A DNA stretch of 64,000 nucleotides from assembly GCA_964036045.1 (NCBI GenBank), contig OZ038378.1:18919348-18983347 (forward strand), read 5' to 3'. The translations under genes and the position numbers were made by a program. This document shows positions 28,273 through 38,441 of this stretch, piece by piece. Numbering within the stretch: position 1 is the stretch's first letter; each line of letters starts with the position of its first letter. The stretch is from Eutreptiella sp. 'Long Island Sound 2002' (lineage: Eukaryota > Euglenozoa > Euglenophyceae > Eutreptiales > Eutreptiaceae). The notes beneath the pieces were generated by a model, which worked only from the letters and a program-made list of their open reading frames with translations, ran no database searches and was not told the origin of the DNA.

Positions 28273-31200
28273 GATCCATAGAGTGATCCATAGAGTGATC
28301 CATAGAGTGATCCATAGAGTGATCCATAGAGCGATCCATAGAGTGATCCATGGAGTGATCCGTAGAGTGATCCATAGAGTGATCCATAGAGTGATGCATA
28401 GATTGATCCATAGATTGATCCATAGAGTGATCCATAGAGTGATCCATAGACTGCTCCATGGAGTGATCCATAGAGTGATCCATAGAGTGATCCATAGAGT
28501 GATCCATGGAGTGATCCATAGAGTGATCCATAGAGTGATCCATAGAGTGATCCATAGAGTGATCCATAGAGTGATCCATAGAGTGATCCATGGGTTGATC
28601 CATAGCGTGATCCATGGAGTGATCAATAGAGTGATCCATAGAGTGATCCATAGACTGATCCATGGAGTGATCCATAGAGTGGTCCATGGAGTGATCCATA
28701 GTGTGATCCATAGAGTGATCCATACAGTGATCCGGCCTTACACCACTTTACACGGGCCTTACACCACTTTACACGGGCCTTACACCGCTTTACACGGGCC
28801 TTACACCACTTTACACGGGCCTTACACCACTTTACACGGGCCTTACACCACTTTACACGGGCCTTACACCACTTTGCACGGGCCTTACACCACTTTACAC
28901 GGGTCTTGCACCACTTTACACGGGCCTTAAACCACTTTACACGGGCCTTACACCACTTTACACGGATCCATAGAGTGATCCATAGAGTGATCCATAGAGT
29001 GATCCATAGAGTGATCCATAGAGTGATCCATAGAGTGATCCATGGAGTGATCCGTAGAGTGATCCATAGAGTGATCCATAGAGTGATCCATAGAGTGATC
29101 CATAGAGTGATCCATAGAGTGATCCATACAGTGATCCATAGAGTGCTCCATGGAGTGATCCATAGAGTGATCCATAGAGTGATCCATAGAGTGATCCATA
29201 GAGTGATCCATAGAGTGATCCATAGAGTTATCCATAGAGTGATCCATAGAGTGATCCATAGAGTGATCCATAGAGTGATCCATAGAGTGATCCATGGGTT
29301 GATCCATAGCGTGATCCATGGAGTGATCAATAGAGTGATCCATAGAGTGATCCATAGACTGATCCATGGAGTGATACATAGAGTGATCCATGGAGTGATC
29401 CATAGAGTGATCCATAGAGTGATCCATACAGTGATCCGGCCTTACACCACTTTACACGGGCCTTACACCACTTTACACGGGCCTTACACCACTTTACACG
29501 GGCCTTGCACCACTTTACACGGGCCTTACACCACTTTACACGGGCCTTACACCATTTTACACGGGCCTTACACCACTTTACACGCGCCTTACACCACTTT
29601 GCACGGGCCTTCCCCCACTTTACACGGGCCTTACACCACTTTACACGCGCCTTACACCACTTTACACGGGCCTTGCACCACTTTACACGGGCCTTACACC
29701 ACTTTACACGGGCCTTACACCATTTTACACGGGCCTTACACCACTTTACACGGACCTTACACCACTTTACACGGGCCTGACACCACTTTACACGGACCTT
29801 ACACCACTTTACACGGGCCTTGCACCACTTTACACGGGCCTTCCGCCACTTTACACGGGCCTTACACCACTTTACACCGGCCTTACACCACTTTACACGG
29901 GCCTTACACCACTTTACACGGGCCTTACACCACTTTACACGGGCCTTAAACCACTTTACACGGGCCTTACACCACTTTACACGGATCCATAGAGTGATCC
30001 ATAGAGTGATCCATAGAGTGATCCATAGAGTGATCCATAGAGTGATCCATAGAGTGATCCATGGAGTGATCCGTAGAGTGATCCATAGAGTGATCCATAG
30101 AGTGATCCATAGAGTGATCCATAGAGTGATCCATAGAGTGATCCATAGAGTGATCCATAGAGTGCTCCATGGAGTGATCCATAGAGTGATCCATAGAGTG
30201 ATACATAGAGTGATCCATGGAGTGATCCATAGAGTGATCCATAGAGTGATCCATAGAGTGATCCATAGAGTGATCCATAGAGTGATCCATAGAGTGATCC
30301 ATGGGTTGATCCATAGCGTGATCCATGGAGTGATCAATAGAGTGATCCATAGAGTGATCCATAGACTGATCCATGGAGTGATCCATAGAGTGATCCATGG
30401 AGTGGTCCATAGAGTGATCCATAGAGTGATCCATACAGTGATCCGGCCTTACACCACTTTACACGGGCCTTACACCACTTTACACGGGCCTTACACCGCT
30501 TTACACGGGCCTTACACCACTTTACACGGGCCTTACACCACTTTACACGGGCCTTACACCACTTTACACGGGCCTTACACCACTTTGCACGGGCCTTACA
30601 CCACTTTACACGGGTCTTGCACCACTTTACACGGGCCTTAAACCACTTTGGACGGGCCTTACACCACTTTTCACGGATCCATAGAGTGATCCGTAGAGTG
30701 ATCCATAGAGTGATCCATAGAGTGATCCATAGAGTGATCCATGGAGTGATCCGTAGAGTGATCCATAGAGTGATCCATAGAGTGATCCATAGAGTGACCC
30801 ATGGAGTGATCAATAGAGTGATCCATGGGTTGATCCATAGAGTGATCCATGGAGTGATCAATAGAGTGATCCATAGAGTGATCCATAGACTGATCCATGG
30901 AGTGATCCATAGAGTGAACCATGGAGTGATCCATAGAGGGATCCATAGAGTGATCCATACAGTGATCCGGCCTTACACCACTTTACACGGGCCTTACACC
31001 ACTTTACACGGGCCTTACACCGCTTTACACGGGCCTTACACCACTTTACACGGGCCTTACACCACTTTACACGGGCCTTACACCACTTTACACGGGCCTT
31101 ACACCACTCTACACGGGCCTTACACCACTTTACAAGCGCCTTACACCACTTTACACGGGCCTTACACCACTTTACACGGGCCTTACACCACTTTACACGG

Positions 31201-34200
31201 GCCTTACACCACTTTACACGGGCCTTACACCACTTTACACGGCCCTTACACCACTTTACACGGGCCTTACACCACTTTACACGGGCCTTACACCACTTTA
31301 CACGGGCCTTAAACCACTTTACACGGGCCTTACACCACTTTACACGGGCCTTGCACCACTTTACAGGGCCCTTACACCATTTTACACGTGCCTTACACCA
31401 CTTTACACGGGCCTGACACCACTGTACACGGACCTTACACCACTTTACACGGGCCTTACACCACTTTACACGGGCCTTACACCACTTTACACGGGCCTTA
31501 CACCACTTTACACGGGCCTTACACCACTTTACACGGGCCTGACACCACTTTACACGGACCTTACACCACTTTACACCGGCCTTACACCACTTTACACGGG
31601 CCTTACACCACTTTACACGGGACTTACACCATTTTACACGGGCCTTAAACCACTTTACACGGGCCTTACACCACTTTACAAGGATCCATAGAGTGATCCA
31701 TAGAGTGATCCATAGAGTGATCCATAGAGTGATCCATAGAGTGATCCATAGAGTGATCCATGGAGTGATCCGTAGAGTGATCCATAGAGTGATCCATAGA
31801 GTGACCCATAGAGTGATCCATAGAGTGATCCATAGAGTGATCCATGGAGTGATCTGTAGAGTGATCCGTAGAGTGATCCATAGAGTGATCCATAGAGTGA
31901 TCCATAGAGTGATCCATAGAGTGATCCATAGAGTGATCCATAGAGTGATCCATAGAATGATCCATAGAGTGATCCATAGAGTGATCCATAGAGTGATCCA
32001 TAGAGTGATCCATAGAGTGATCCATAGAGTGATCCATAGAGTGATCCATGGGTTGATCCATAGCGTGATCCATGGAGTGATCAATAGAGTGATCCATAGA
32101 GTGATCCATAGACTGATCCATGGAGTGATCCATAGAGTGAACCATGGAGTGATCCATAGAGTGATCCATAGAGTGATCCATACAGTGATCCGGCCTTACA
32201 CCGCTTTACACGGGCCTTACACCACTTTACACGGGCCTTACACCACTTTACACGGGCCTTACACCACTTTACACGGGCTTTACACCACTTTGCACGGGCC
32301 TTCCCCCACTTTACACGGGCCTTACACCACTTTACACGCGCCTTACACCACTTTACACGGGCCTTGCACCACTTTACACGGGCCTTACACCACTTTACAC
32401 GGGCCTTACACCACTTTACACGGATCCATAGAGTGATCCATAGAGTGATCCATAGAGTGATCCATAGAGTGATCCATAGAGTGATCCATAGAGTGATCCA
32501 TGGAGTGATCCATAGAGTGATCCATAGAGTGATCCATAGAGTGATCCATAGAGTGATCCATAGAGTGATCCATAGAGTGATCCATAGAGTGATCCATAGA
32601 GTGATCCATAGAGTGATCCATGGGTTGATCCATAGCGTGATCCATGGAGTGATCAATAGAGTGATCCATAGACTGATCCATGGAGTGATCCATAGAGTGA
32701 TCCATGGAGTGATCCATAGAGTGATCCATAGAGTGATCCATACAGTGATCCGGCCTTCCACCACTTTACACGGGCCTTACACCACTTTACACGGGCCTTA
32801 CACCGCTTTACACGGGCCTTACACCACTTTACACGGGCCTTACACCACTTTACACGGGCCTCACACCACTTTACACGGGCCTTACACCACTTTGCACGGG
32901 CCTTACACCACTTTACACGGGTCTTGCACCACTTTACACGGGCCTTACACCACTTTGCACGGGCATTGCCCCACTTTAAACGGGCCTTACACCACTTTAC
33001 ACGCGCCTTCCGCCACTTTACACGGGCCTTACACCACTTTACACGGGCCTTACACCACTTTACACGGACCTTACACCACTTTACACGGGCCTTACACCGC
33101 TTTACACGGGCCTGACACCACTTTACACGGACCTTACACCACTTTACACGGGCCTTGCACCACTTTACACGGGCCTTCCGCCACTTTACACGGGCCTTAC
33201 ACCACTTTACACCGGCCTTACACCACTTTACACGGGCCTTACGCCACTTTACACGGGCCTTACACCACTTTACACGGGCCTTAAACCACTTTACACGGGC
33301 CTTACACCACTTTACACGGATCCATAGAGTGATCCATAGAGTGATCCATAGAGTGATCCATAGAGTGATCCATAGAGCGATCCATAGAGTGATCCATGGA
33401 GTGATCCGTAGAGTGATCCATAGAGTGATCCATAGAGTGATCCATAGATTGATCCATAGAGTGATCCATAGAGTGATCCATAGAGTGATCCATAGAGTGC
33501 TCCATTGAGTGATCCATAGAGTGATCCATAGAGTGATCCATAGAGTGATCCATGGAGTGATCCATAGAGTGATCCATAGAGTGATCCATAGAGTGATCCA
33601 TAGAGTGATCCATAGAGTGATCCATAGAGTGATCCATGGGTTGATCCATAGCGTGATCCATGGAGTGATCAATAGAGTGATCCATAGAGTGATCCATAGA
33701 CTGATCCATGGAGTGATCCATAGAGTGATCCATGGAGTGATCCATAGTGTGATCCATAGAGTGATCCATACAGTGATCCGGCCTTACACCACTTTACACG
33801 GGCCGTACACCACTTTACACGGGCCTTACACCGCTTTACACGGGCCTTACACCACTTTACACGGGCCTTACACCACTTTACACGGGCTCTACACCACTTT
33901 ACACGGGCCTTACACCACTTTGCACGGGCCTTACACCACTTTACACGGGTCTTGCACCACTTTACACGGGCCTTAAACCACTTTACACGGGCCTTACACC
34001 ACTTTACACGGATCCATAGAGTGATCCATAGAGTGATCCATAGAGTGATCCATAGAGTGATCCATAGAGTGATCCATAGAGTGATCCATAGAGTGATCCA
34101 TAGAGTGCTCCATGGAGTGATCCATAGAGTGATCCATAGAGTGATCCATAGAGTGATCCATAGAGTGATCCATAGAGTGATCCATAGAGTGATCCATAGA

Positions 34201-34922
34201 GTGATCCATAGAGTGATCCATAGAGTGATCCATAGAGTGATCCATAGAGTGATCCATAGAGTGATCCATAGAGTGCTCCATGGAGTGATCCATAGAGTGA
34301 TCCATAGAGTGATCCATAGAGTGATCCATAGAGTGATCCATAGAGTGATCCATAGAGTGATCCATAGAGTGATCCATAGAGTGATCCATAGAGTGATCCA
34401 TAGAGTGATCCATAGAGTGATCCATGGGTTGATCCATACCGTGATCCATGGAGTGATCAATAGAGTGATCCATAGAGTGATCCATAGACTGATCCATGGA
34501 GTGATCCATAGAGTGATCCATGGAGTGATCCATAGAGTGATCCATAGAGTGATCCATACAGTGATCCGGCCTTACACCACTTTACACGGGCCTTACACCA
34601 CTTTACACGGGCCTTACACCGCTTTACACGGGCCTTACACCACTTTACACGGGCCTTACACCACTTTAGACGGGCCTTACACCACTTTACACGGGCCTTA
34701 CACCACTTTGCACGGGCCTTCCCCCACTTTACACGGGCCTTACACCACTTTACACGCGCCTTACACCACTTTACACGGGCCTTGCACCACTTTACACGGG
34801 CCTTACACCACTTTGCACGGGCATTACACCATTTTACACGGGCCTTACACCACTTTACACGGACCTTACACCACTTTACACGGGCCTTACACCACTTTAC
34901 ACGGGCCTTGCACCACTTTACA
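28273..34922 (+). repeat. Composite satellite, segment 4 (up to the transposon)
   Basis: B blocks lie at 28273-28733, 28965-29437, 29984-30444, 30676-30968, 31683-32191, 32423-32751, 33319-33779 and 34011-34567. The final A block starts at 34568 and is interrupted after 355 bp by the transposon. It resumes at 41219 and ends at 41535. The two parts total 672 bp, exactly 32 A units, when one copy of TTACA is discounted. The 231-bp A length occurs four times (28734-28964, 30445-30675, 32192-32422, 33780-34010). No gene is visible. Confidence 0.97.
34918..34922 (+). repeat. Target-site duplication TTACA, left
   Basis: TTACA is part of the A unit (CACTTTACA) and directly precedes the left terminal repeat, which starts CTTAGGCGG. 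The same TTACA directly follows the right terminal repeat at 41214-41218. A 5-bp length is supported independently: only by removing exactly five duplicated bases does the interrupted A block become a whole number of 21-bp units. Confidence 0.93.
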
Positions 34923-34951
34923 CTTAGGCGGCTCAAGTTGCATGGTCAAAA
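34923..34951 (+). repeat. Left terminal inverted repeat, 29 bp
   Basis: It begins CTTAGGCGGC and ends GGTCAAAA. All 29 bases match the reverse complement of 41185-41213. The match stops at the next base (T here, A in the right repeat read inward). Confidence 0.97.
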
Positions 34952-35098
34952 TGCGCCCAAGACTGCCTCTCTACGGCACTGCGAAAAAATAGTCCTTTTG
35001 GGGGGGACGTAAAACGCAAGAACCAAAAATCCCGGGAAAAGCAATTAACCGGTCCATTTTCCTTTATTTTCAACAAAACCGACTGCCCGGGAAAATGA

Positions 35099-35104
35099 TT
35101 TATT
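35099..35104 (-). terminator. Candidate polyadenylation signal AATAAA for gene 2
   Basis: Minus-strand AATAAA about 320 nt past the gene 2 stop codon. A second AATAAA is at 35068-35063. Both are matches to a short motif in fairly AT-rich DNA, so support is weak without transcript ends. Confidence 0.3.
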
Positions 35105-35270
35105 TTCACCAGAATGAACTTCTTTTTTGGGAAAACCACGACTTTTTGTTTCTTCTACCATTTATGCTTTGCAATAAAAACACCCGTGAGCTGTCAATCT
35201 TTTGGAAAACCATTTTTCGAAAACCATGTTGCACGCAGCACCACAAGAAGCATTTTTTGGTACCACTTCT

Positions 35271-35290
35271 TTGCGCGAGGCCTCGCGCAA
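35271..35290. repeat. Palindrome copy 1 (perfect, 20 bp)
   Basis: TTGCGCGAGGCCTCGCGCAA, a perfect 20-bp palindrome. It is in the 3' noncoding flank of gene 2. Confidence 0.95.
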
Positions 35291-35380
35291 ACACCAACAC
35301 AACAGCGCAATAAAATGCATCACAGAGAAAAATGTGCCGCACAAGGTGACAGCATAAAGGTCGTCGAAGAGGAATGCATA

Positions 35381-35396
35381 GCGCGAGCCCTCGCAC
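35381..35396. repeat. Palindrome copy 2 (diverged)
   Basis: GCGCGAGCCCTCGCAC, two differences from the core GCGCGAGGCCTCGCGC. It lies about 27 bp past the gene 2 stop. Its right half (TCGCAC) has the same change as copy 7. Confidence 0.75.
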
Positions 35397-35422
35397 ATAA
35401 TATATCAGAACAAGCGAAGAAA

Positions 35423-38206
35423 TTACTTTTTCTTCGGGACAGTTTGCATCTTAGAACCCATAGCCTTAGCAACGGTCGTGTTACCCTTAGGAGGTGGCTT
35501 TGCGGGCGCGCTTCTTGGTTGGGACTGACGGGCTGGCTGCTTGAATGGCGCTCGGGCCCCGGTTTCCTCGGACCTCGGCTTCGCTGCCACTTTCTTCGCT
35601 GCCTTGCCCTGGGAGACCTGCGCTTCCTCCTCCTCTTCTTCCTCGCTCTCCTCCTCTTCATCCCCATCGCTCTCGTCGGATTCTGCACCGGTAACCGACT
35701 TCGCTGCCTGAGGCTTGGAGGCAGTCTTCTTCTTCTTGGGGGCTGGTTCCCCACCAGTAGACTTCCGCTTTGCAGGGGCCAGTGCTTCTGCATCTTGACC
35801 TTTCTCAACGGTCTCTTCCTCCTTCAGCGACAACCCCTCATAACCCACCTTGTCATCGCAAACCCATAGGGGAATACCACGGTTTGCCCAGTTGGCTTGC
35901 TGGTCCCAATCACCAGACGCGTGCAGTTTCGACTCTTGTGTCAATACGTGGTTCAACTGAGTCTGCACCCTGTTGACCCAATCGGAGAGATTGTCGGAGG
36001 TAACACCAAGAAGGTACATGCGAGAATCCAGCTCGACGGACGCGATCCTGCACACCAGATCCGGCTGATGATCAATGAACACAAACGCAGGCTTGAAGGT
36101 CTTATCCTGCTTCAGGTGAAAGAGGTGAGTGTCGAAATACCACATAACCGTCGTTATCGGAAGGTGACCGCCAAATTCAGCAGGCTCCATCTCCTCTACT
36201 TGAGGAGGTCCAAACGTCAGATAATTCGGAATCTGCAATGAGGGAGAAGTTATTGCGCGAGGCCTCGCGCAAAGAGCGGACGTCATGAGGGAATTATCCC
36301 TTTCTCGACCAGCTATCCGGTGACGCCATCAGCAACCAGCGAACGTCAAACGTTGTAAGATCCCCTGCAGGCTTCGGTTTGACTGGCCAATTGAAGATGG
36401 GAATAAGCAACATGTGGCCAATGCGCGGCGCGTTGAAATCATCGTTGAGACGCCTCTCTGTTTCCGTTTCCAGCACGTGGAACATGTTCTCAGCAACAGT
36501 TTTGGAGCCGCAGACAAGGGTATCGGCACGCGCCATCTCTTCATACAGCCAGGCTGGGCACATTGTCTCAGGAGCAAGATGTTCAAATATGTCGCCGTTG
36601 ATGATAATCAGGTTCTTGTCAATCTCCATGAACCGCTTCGGAGGTTCGTGGTTCAACGCTGCAATTCGGGTCGCCTTAACTGTGATAGTTTGACTCAATG
36701 ATGGATCCTGCTGTTCCACTGTCTTGAAGTCACCAGTAACGCCAGCAGGTGGGGGGACCACACGGCTCTTGGTAGGCTCTTGACCCAGGAGTTTTTGGAC
36801 GTTGAGGATTTTCAGAGGGGCGGGTTTGCCTTTCTCTGCCACCTGCCACAGTGGTGCGCGAATCATGGATTTCCATGCCGGCCATGGACCGCGACTTTTG
36901 CCTTCAGACTCACGCCAATAGCCCCATGTACCAAGAGTCACCTTCAGGGCAGGCCTTCCAAGTGCAGCAACCTCTTTGCGGGTCCGCATGTCTTTGGCTA
37001 AAGAACAGAAGTGGAGAAAGTGCGGCGCACTGATGCAGAAATGGAACCCAAGTCGCGTAGATGGTACACACCTTTCTCAGGTCGAACGTACTGGCCGTTG
37101 TGCGGGTGGTCCAGATGCATTGAGACCCACTGCTCAAGAATGATGTCGTCAAACGAATTCTGCAAGGATTTAAGGGTTGTTTTTTCTTCCTGCATCACTT
37201 CTGCCACTTTGTTGTAGAACTCCGGCAACAGGATCCCGTCCAGTTTCTTCAGCGCGTTCTTCGTGACTTTCTCCCCTTTGTCGTGGGACTTCTGCAGACC
37301 TTTCACAGCTTCCGGACCAGCATAGTAGGCAAACGTCATAAAATCTTTCCACAATATATACGCTTTGTCCTGAAAGTGACAACGTTATGCGCGAGGCCTC
37401 GCGCAACGAAGAGCGCCGAAACAACGATTAATGAACATACGAATTGACCAGGCTGCTTCAGTTCAGCGGTTGGAACCAGGGCACTCATCTGCACAGCATC
37501 CACAATGGCGATCTTGAGATTGTTGTACGTGTCAGGTAGGCCTCGCCGCCGCTGATCTTCAACACATCGAATGAGGTTATCTGCTGCCTCATACAGCGGA
37601 ATTGGCTCAACGTCTTGTGCGCTTCCTTGTGCTTGTCCCGCCAGCTTTGCACGGAAGGCCCACGGTGTCGTAGGCTTTAGAATATCGGCGATGCATGTAG
37701 TATGCCACTGCTGCAGATCCAGACATGCGGTGCGTCGCTTCTCCCGAATCTTCGCAACCGCTTCCACGCTGTGCTGTCCAGATACACACCAATAATCGCC
37801 ATCTGCAAATATGAGACACGTCTTTGCGCGAGGGCTCGCGCAACGAGAAGAGCGAAAAATCGGTTGGTAACATACTATTATCTTCCCAGAGAACGACGTG
37901 TAATGGGCCTGTTGGCGGTGCTGCTTCGAGTGACTCAATACGCTTCTGCAGTAACTTCGCATCTCTCCGTCTGATCTGCCCCTTTGTCTTCTCCTGGTCG
38001 ATTCTCACGTTGTCCAGCTCAACCTCCACCTACCTCCCGTCCGGCTTCAGGTGGTCCTCGATGTCAGTACCCAAGGTTAAGCCAGGATCTGGTGTTTCCT
38101 TCTTCTTACGCCCCTTCTTTGGTGTTCCAGTCTCCGATCCTGAGGTCCCAGGGTCATAGTCGGTATCTTCTCGTTCCTCGGCTGTTTTTTGGGCGGGGCT
38201 TGCCAT
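35423..38206 (-). CDS. Gene 2: ParB/Srx-like domain protein, five-exon model, two apparent lesions
   Basis: Exon model on the minus strand: 38206-37876, 37802-37441, 37369-37072, 36997-36300 and 36232-35423. These total 2,499 nt (833 codons, about 832 aa), and phases agree at every junction. The start is the ATG opening MASPAQKTAEER. Residues 60-98 are charged and possibly coiled-coil. Residues 103-135 (VVLWEDN, then NGDYWCVSGQHSVEA) resemble the ParB N-terminal/sulfiredoxin fold, whose hallmark is a G-Q/x-H-R/S motif (here G119, Q120, H121). Residues about 232-700 I do not recognise. The tail has KKKK (about 729-732), a Ser/Glu/Asp-rich run (about 747-766) and Lys/Pro/Ala-rich sequence, typical of nuclear proteins. 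Lesions: an in-frame TAG at 38032-38030 (codon 59) and a GG in place of the GT donor of intron 4 (36299-36298). Without splicing there, exon 4 runs into TAA at 36296-36294. Alternatives are a separate short gene starting at 36286, or an unseen splice that removes the TAG. The ParB assignment is by motif only. Confidence 0.65.
36233..36299 (-). other. Gene 2 intron 4 (67 nt) with a defective donor
   Basis: The acceptor CTCATTGCAG is strong and is followed by phase-0 codons (IPNYLTFG). The only donor position that preserves frame and gives a size like the other introns reads AAG then GGATAA, where GT would be expected. One base (position +2) separates it from a GTATAA donor. It contains palindrome copy 3. 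True GT dinucleotides nearby (36309, 36324) give immediate or early stops when joined. Confidence 0.6.
36253..36272. repeat. Palindrome copy 3 (perfect, 20 bp), intron 4
   Basis: TTGCGCGAGGCCTCGCGCAA, inside the inferred fourth intron of gene 2. Confidence 0.95.
36998..37071 (-). other. Gene 2 intron 3 (74 nt)
   Basis: Donor GAGAAAG then GTGTGT; acceptor TTCTGTTCTTTAG. It splits an Ala codon (G/CC) and joins the VRPEK and AKDMRTRKE coding segments in frame. It is the one gene 2 intron without the palindrome. Confidence 0.8.
37370..37440 (-). other. Gene 2 intron 2 (71 nt)
   Basis: Donor CAATTC then GTATGT; acceptor GTCACTTTCAG. Phase 0 on both sides, joining QPGQF to DKAYILWKDF. It contains palindrome copy 4. 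Confidence 0.85.
37388..37405. repeat. Palindrome copy 4 (perfect, 18 bp), intron 2
   Basis: TGCGCGAGGCCTCGCGCA, symmetrical over 18 bp, inside intron 2 of gene 2. Confidence 0.95.
37803..37875 (-). other. Gene 2 intron 1 (73 nt)
   Basis: Donor GATAATA then GTATGT; acceptor CATATTTGCAG. It splits an Asn codon (A/AT) and joins VVLWEDN to GDYWCVSGQHS, which completes the ParB-like motif across the junction. It contains palindrome copy 5. Confidence 0.85.
37824..37843. repeat. Palindrome copy 5 (one central mismatch), intron 1
   Basis: TTGCGCGAGGGCTCGCGCAA. The only change from the consensus is at the centre (AGGGCT instead of AGGCCT), which removes perfect symmetry. It lies inside intron 1 of gene 2. 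Confidence 0.9.
38030..38032 (-). other. In-frame TAG in exon 1 of gene 2 (codon 59)
   Basis: The frame reads through EDHLKPDGR, stop, VEVELDNVRID with coding-like sequence on both sides and no ATG before the ParB-like motif. It could be a nonsense mutation, a sequencing error, or part of a small in-frame intron: AG/GTAGGT is donor-like, and an acceptor 63 nt on would remove the stop without changing frame, though it lacks a pyrimidine tract. Confidence 0.75.
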
Positions 38207-38366
38207 TCTGCGATAAGAAGAAAGCCTGTATTGAAGGAAACATAACATTAAAAATGGGTAAAATCGTCGTCGATAATGCATATTTGGGGTGCTTTTAGCG
38301 AATGCGAGTACAGTATGGTTGAGAATGCAAAACTGAAGGGGCACGCCACTGTTTTTGACTGACAAC

Positions 38367-38388
38367 CTTGCGCGAGGCCTCGCGCAAG
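38367..38388. repeat. Palindrome copy 6 (perfect, 22 bp), between the genes
   Basis: A 22-bp perfect palindrome with core GCGCGAGGCCTCGCGC at 38370-38385, flanked by CTT and AAG. It is in the gap between gene 1 and gene 2. Confidence 0.95.
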
Positions 38389-38424
38389 AGAGGGGGTGTA
38401 CTAACCTGTTGTTTCATGCTGTTT

Positions 38425-38440
38425 GCGCGAGGCCTCGCAC
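38425..38440. repeat. Palindrome copy 7 (one mismatch), beside the gene 1 stop
   Basis: GCGCGAGGCCTCGCAC, one base from the core. It begins one nucleotide past the gene 1 TGA stop (38444-38442), so the array of copies stops exactly at the coding boundary. Confidence 0.9.
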
Positions 38441-38441
38441 A

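Larger units (their letters stand above)
34952..35422 (-). other. Left noncoding region of the transposon (3' side of gene 2)
   Basis: There is no convincing coding sequence. It holds two palindrome copies (35271-35290 perfect, 35381-35396 diverged) and AATAAA-type signals on the minus strand at 35104-35099 and 35068-35063, downstream of the gene 2 stop. Small open frames here run through the palindrome and lack independent support. Gene 2 transcription probably ends in this region. Confidence 0.6.
38207..38441 (-). other. Gap between gene 1 and gene 2
   Basis: It holds palindrome copies 6 and 7. Just before the gene 2 start the minus strand reads CTTTCTTCTTATCGCAG, then A, then ATG. This is a pyrimidine-rich acceptor-like sequence, so a leader intron ending at 38208 is possible. 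A donor-like CAG/GTTAGT lies at 38405. No other gene is seen. Confidence 0.5.

Noticed and set aside
1-34922. CRISPR array or other repeat-spacer locus
   Set aside because: There are no unique spacers. The sequence between repeats is itself repeat, and unit lengths of 12 and 21 bp do not fit.
35114-35869. Plus-strand 251-aa open frame and other plus-strand frames inside the transposon
   Set aside because: They lie antisense to gene 2 exon 5 and other exons, have low-complexity Leu/Phe/Arg translations from the acidic and Lys-rich coding on the other strand, and cross the palindromes.
35423-36286. A separate third gene starting at ATG 36286
   Set aside because: This frame would translate the palindrome and the acceptor of intron 4, and its ATG is only 7 nt past the TAA of the previous frame. 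The five-exon model gives matching phases and a whole number of codons. It is kept as an alternative in the gene 2 entry.
36309-36309. GTCGAG at 36309 as the donor of intron 4
   Set aside because: Joining it to the acceptor at 36233 creates TGA at the junction. The next GT upstream (36324) also leads to an early stop.
38030-38032. Alternative genetic code with TAG as sense
   Set aside because: Only one internal TAG is seen, and TAA and TGA end other frames normally. One case cannot support reassignment.
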